Source of the DNA: Enoplolaimus lenunculus
Lineage: Eukaryota; Nematoda; Enoplea; Enoplida; Thoracostomopsidae
Assembly: GCA_030248215.1 (NCBI GenBank)
Contig: JASANG010003708.1
Span: 1-64,000, forward strand
Direction of reading: 5' to 3'
Length of the DNA stretch: 64,000 bases
The notes under the pieces are model-generated. The model was not told where the DNA came from. It searched no databases and saw only the letters and a program-made list of their open reading frames with translations. The translations under genes were made by a program, and so were the position numbers. This document shows positions 63,676-64,000 of the stretch, piece after piece (the stretch's first letter is position 1; every line of letters begins with the position of its first letter).

Positions 63676-63977
63676 ACCAGATTATTACTGATTAATGGGA
63701 ACCAGTAGTGAAATCATTTAACTTTACCTAGAAAGTTCATAGGAAATCTAGGCTGTCACTGTGGATATAGGTTAGTTTTAGGGAAAGTTCTAGCGTTGCG
63801 CCTAATCTGTACGCAATTCAGCGTGAAATATTACAAGATTGTAACAAAATCATATTTGGATGGTTCCTTAGTTGCCCTAAATACGTATGTAGGGTATTCC
63901 AGCTTTAATATATAGATATAGAGAGAAGTCTCTGGCATATTTTATAGTGGAAAATAATTTCTCTAGCGTAACACTCC
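63676..63977. other. Upstream region of the probable first exon
   Basis: About 300 bp of unassigned sequence. If 63630 is the start, this should hold its 5' UTR or promoter, but I see no clear TATA or initiator signal. Confidence 0.4.
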
Positions 63978-64000
63978 AGGAGCGTAGGCAGCTCACCTTG
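63978..64000. mobile_element. MITE family A, cut by the window edge
   Basis: AGCGTAGGCAGCTCACCTTG is the left end of another family A copy. Confidence 0.8.

Overview
This window looks like one stretch of an animal, probably invertebrate, nuclear genome. It is AT-rich, gene-poor and packed with short inverted-repeat DNA transposons (MITEs). It has GT-AG introns, a tRNA-derived SINE, minisatellites, a piggyBac transposon and one large Ty3/Gypsy-type LTR element. I cannot name the species. Several MITEs carry TTAGGC hexamers, which is the nematode telomere unit, but here the hexamers sit inside mobile repeats. The long introns do not suggest a compact nematode genome.

Host gene: three open segments on the minus strand have good splice signals and all break between codons (phase 0). 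They are a probable first coding exon (63448-63630), a 2.7-kb Ser/Thr-rich exon (25375-28083) and a 49-codon exon (10998-11144). They may be one gene with introns of about 35 kb and 14 kb. I do not recognise the product, and the joining is inference.

LTR element (29955-47742, minus strand, same direction as the host gene): it has two 1.33-kb LTRs that differ by roughly 2 percent, a polypurine tract, and a leader with about 180-bp tandem repeats. One uninterrupted Gag-Pol frame carries two zinc knuckles, protease, RT, RNase H, integrase and a C-terminal PHD finger. A second very large frame lies in the env position. Its N-terminal part has the full catalytic signature of a DEDDy 3'-5' exonuclease (RNase D / EXD family), followed by disordered, coiled-coil and helical regions. 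An LTR element with an exonuclease and a PHD finger is the most unusual thing here. The LTRs also hold a cluster of hairpins whose stems covary between copies. The element looks whole.

Flanking the 5' LTR on the plus strand is a piggyBac transposase gene (47773-49886, one small intron) with a TTAA-bounded right end at about 50316. The left end is not visible.

The rest (1-25 kb, 28-30 kb and 50-64 kb) is intronic or intergenic sequence holding at least ten short repeat families. One family has at least twelve copies with GTAGCCAGCTCACC ends. Two have TTAGGC cores. Others are snap-back families, and one GC-rich inverted-repeat element contains an expanded 21-bp minisatellite.
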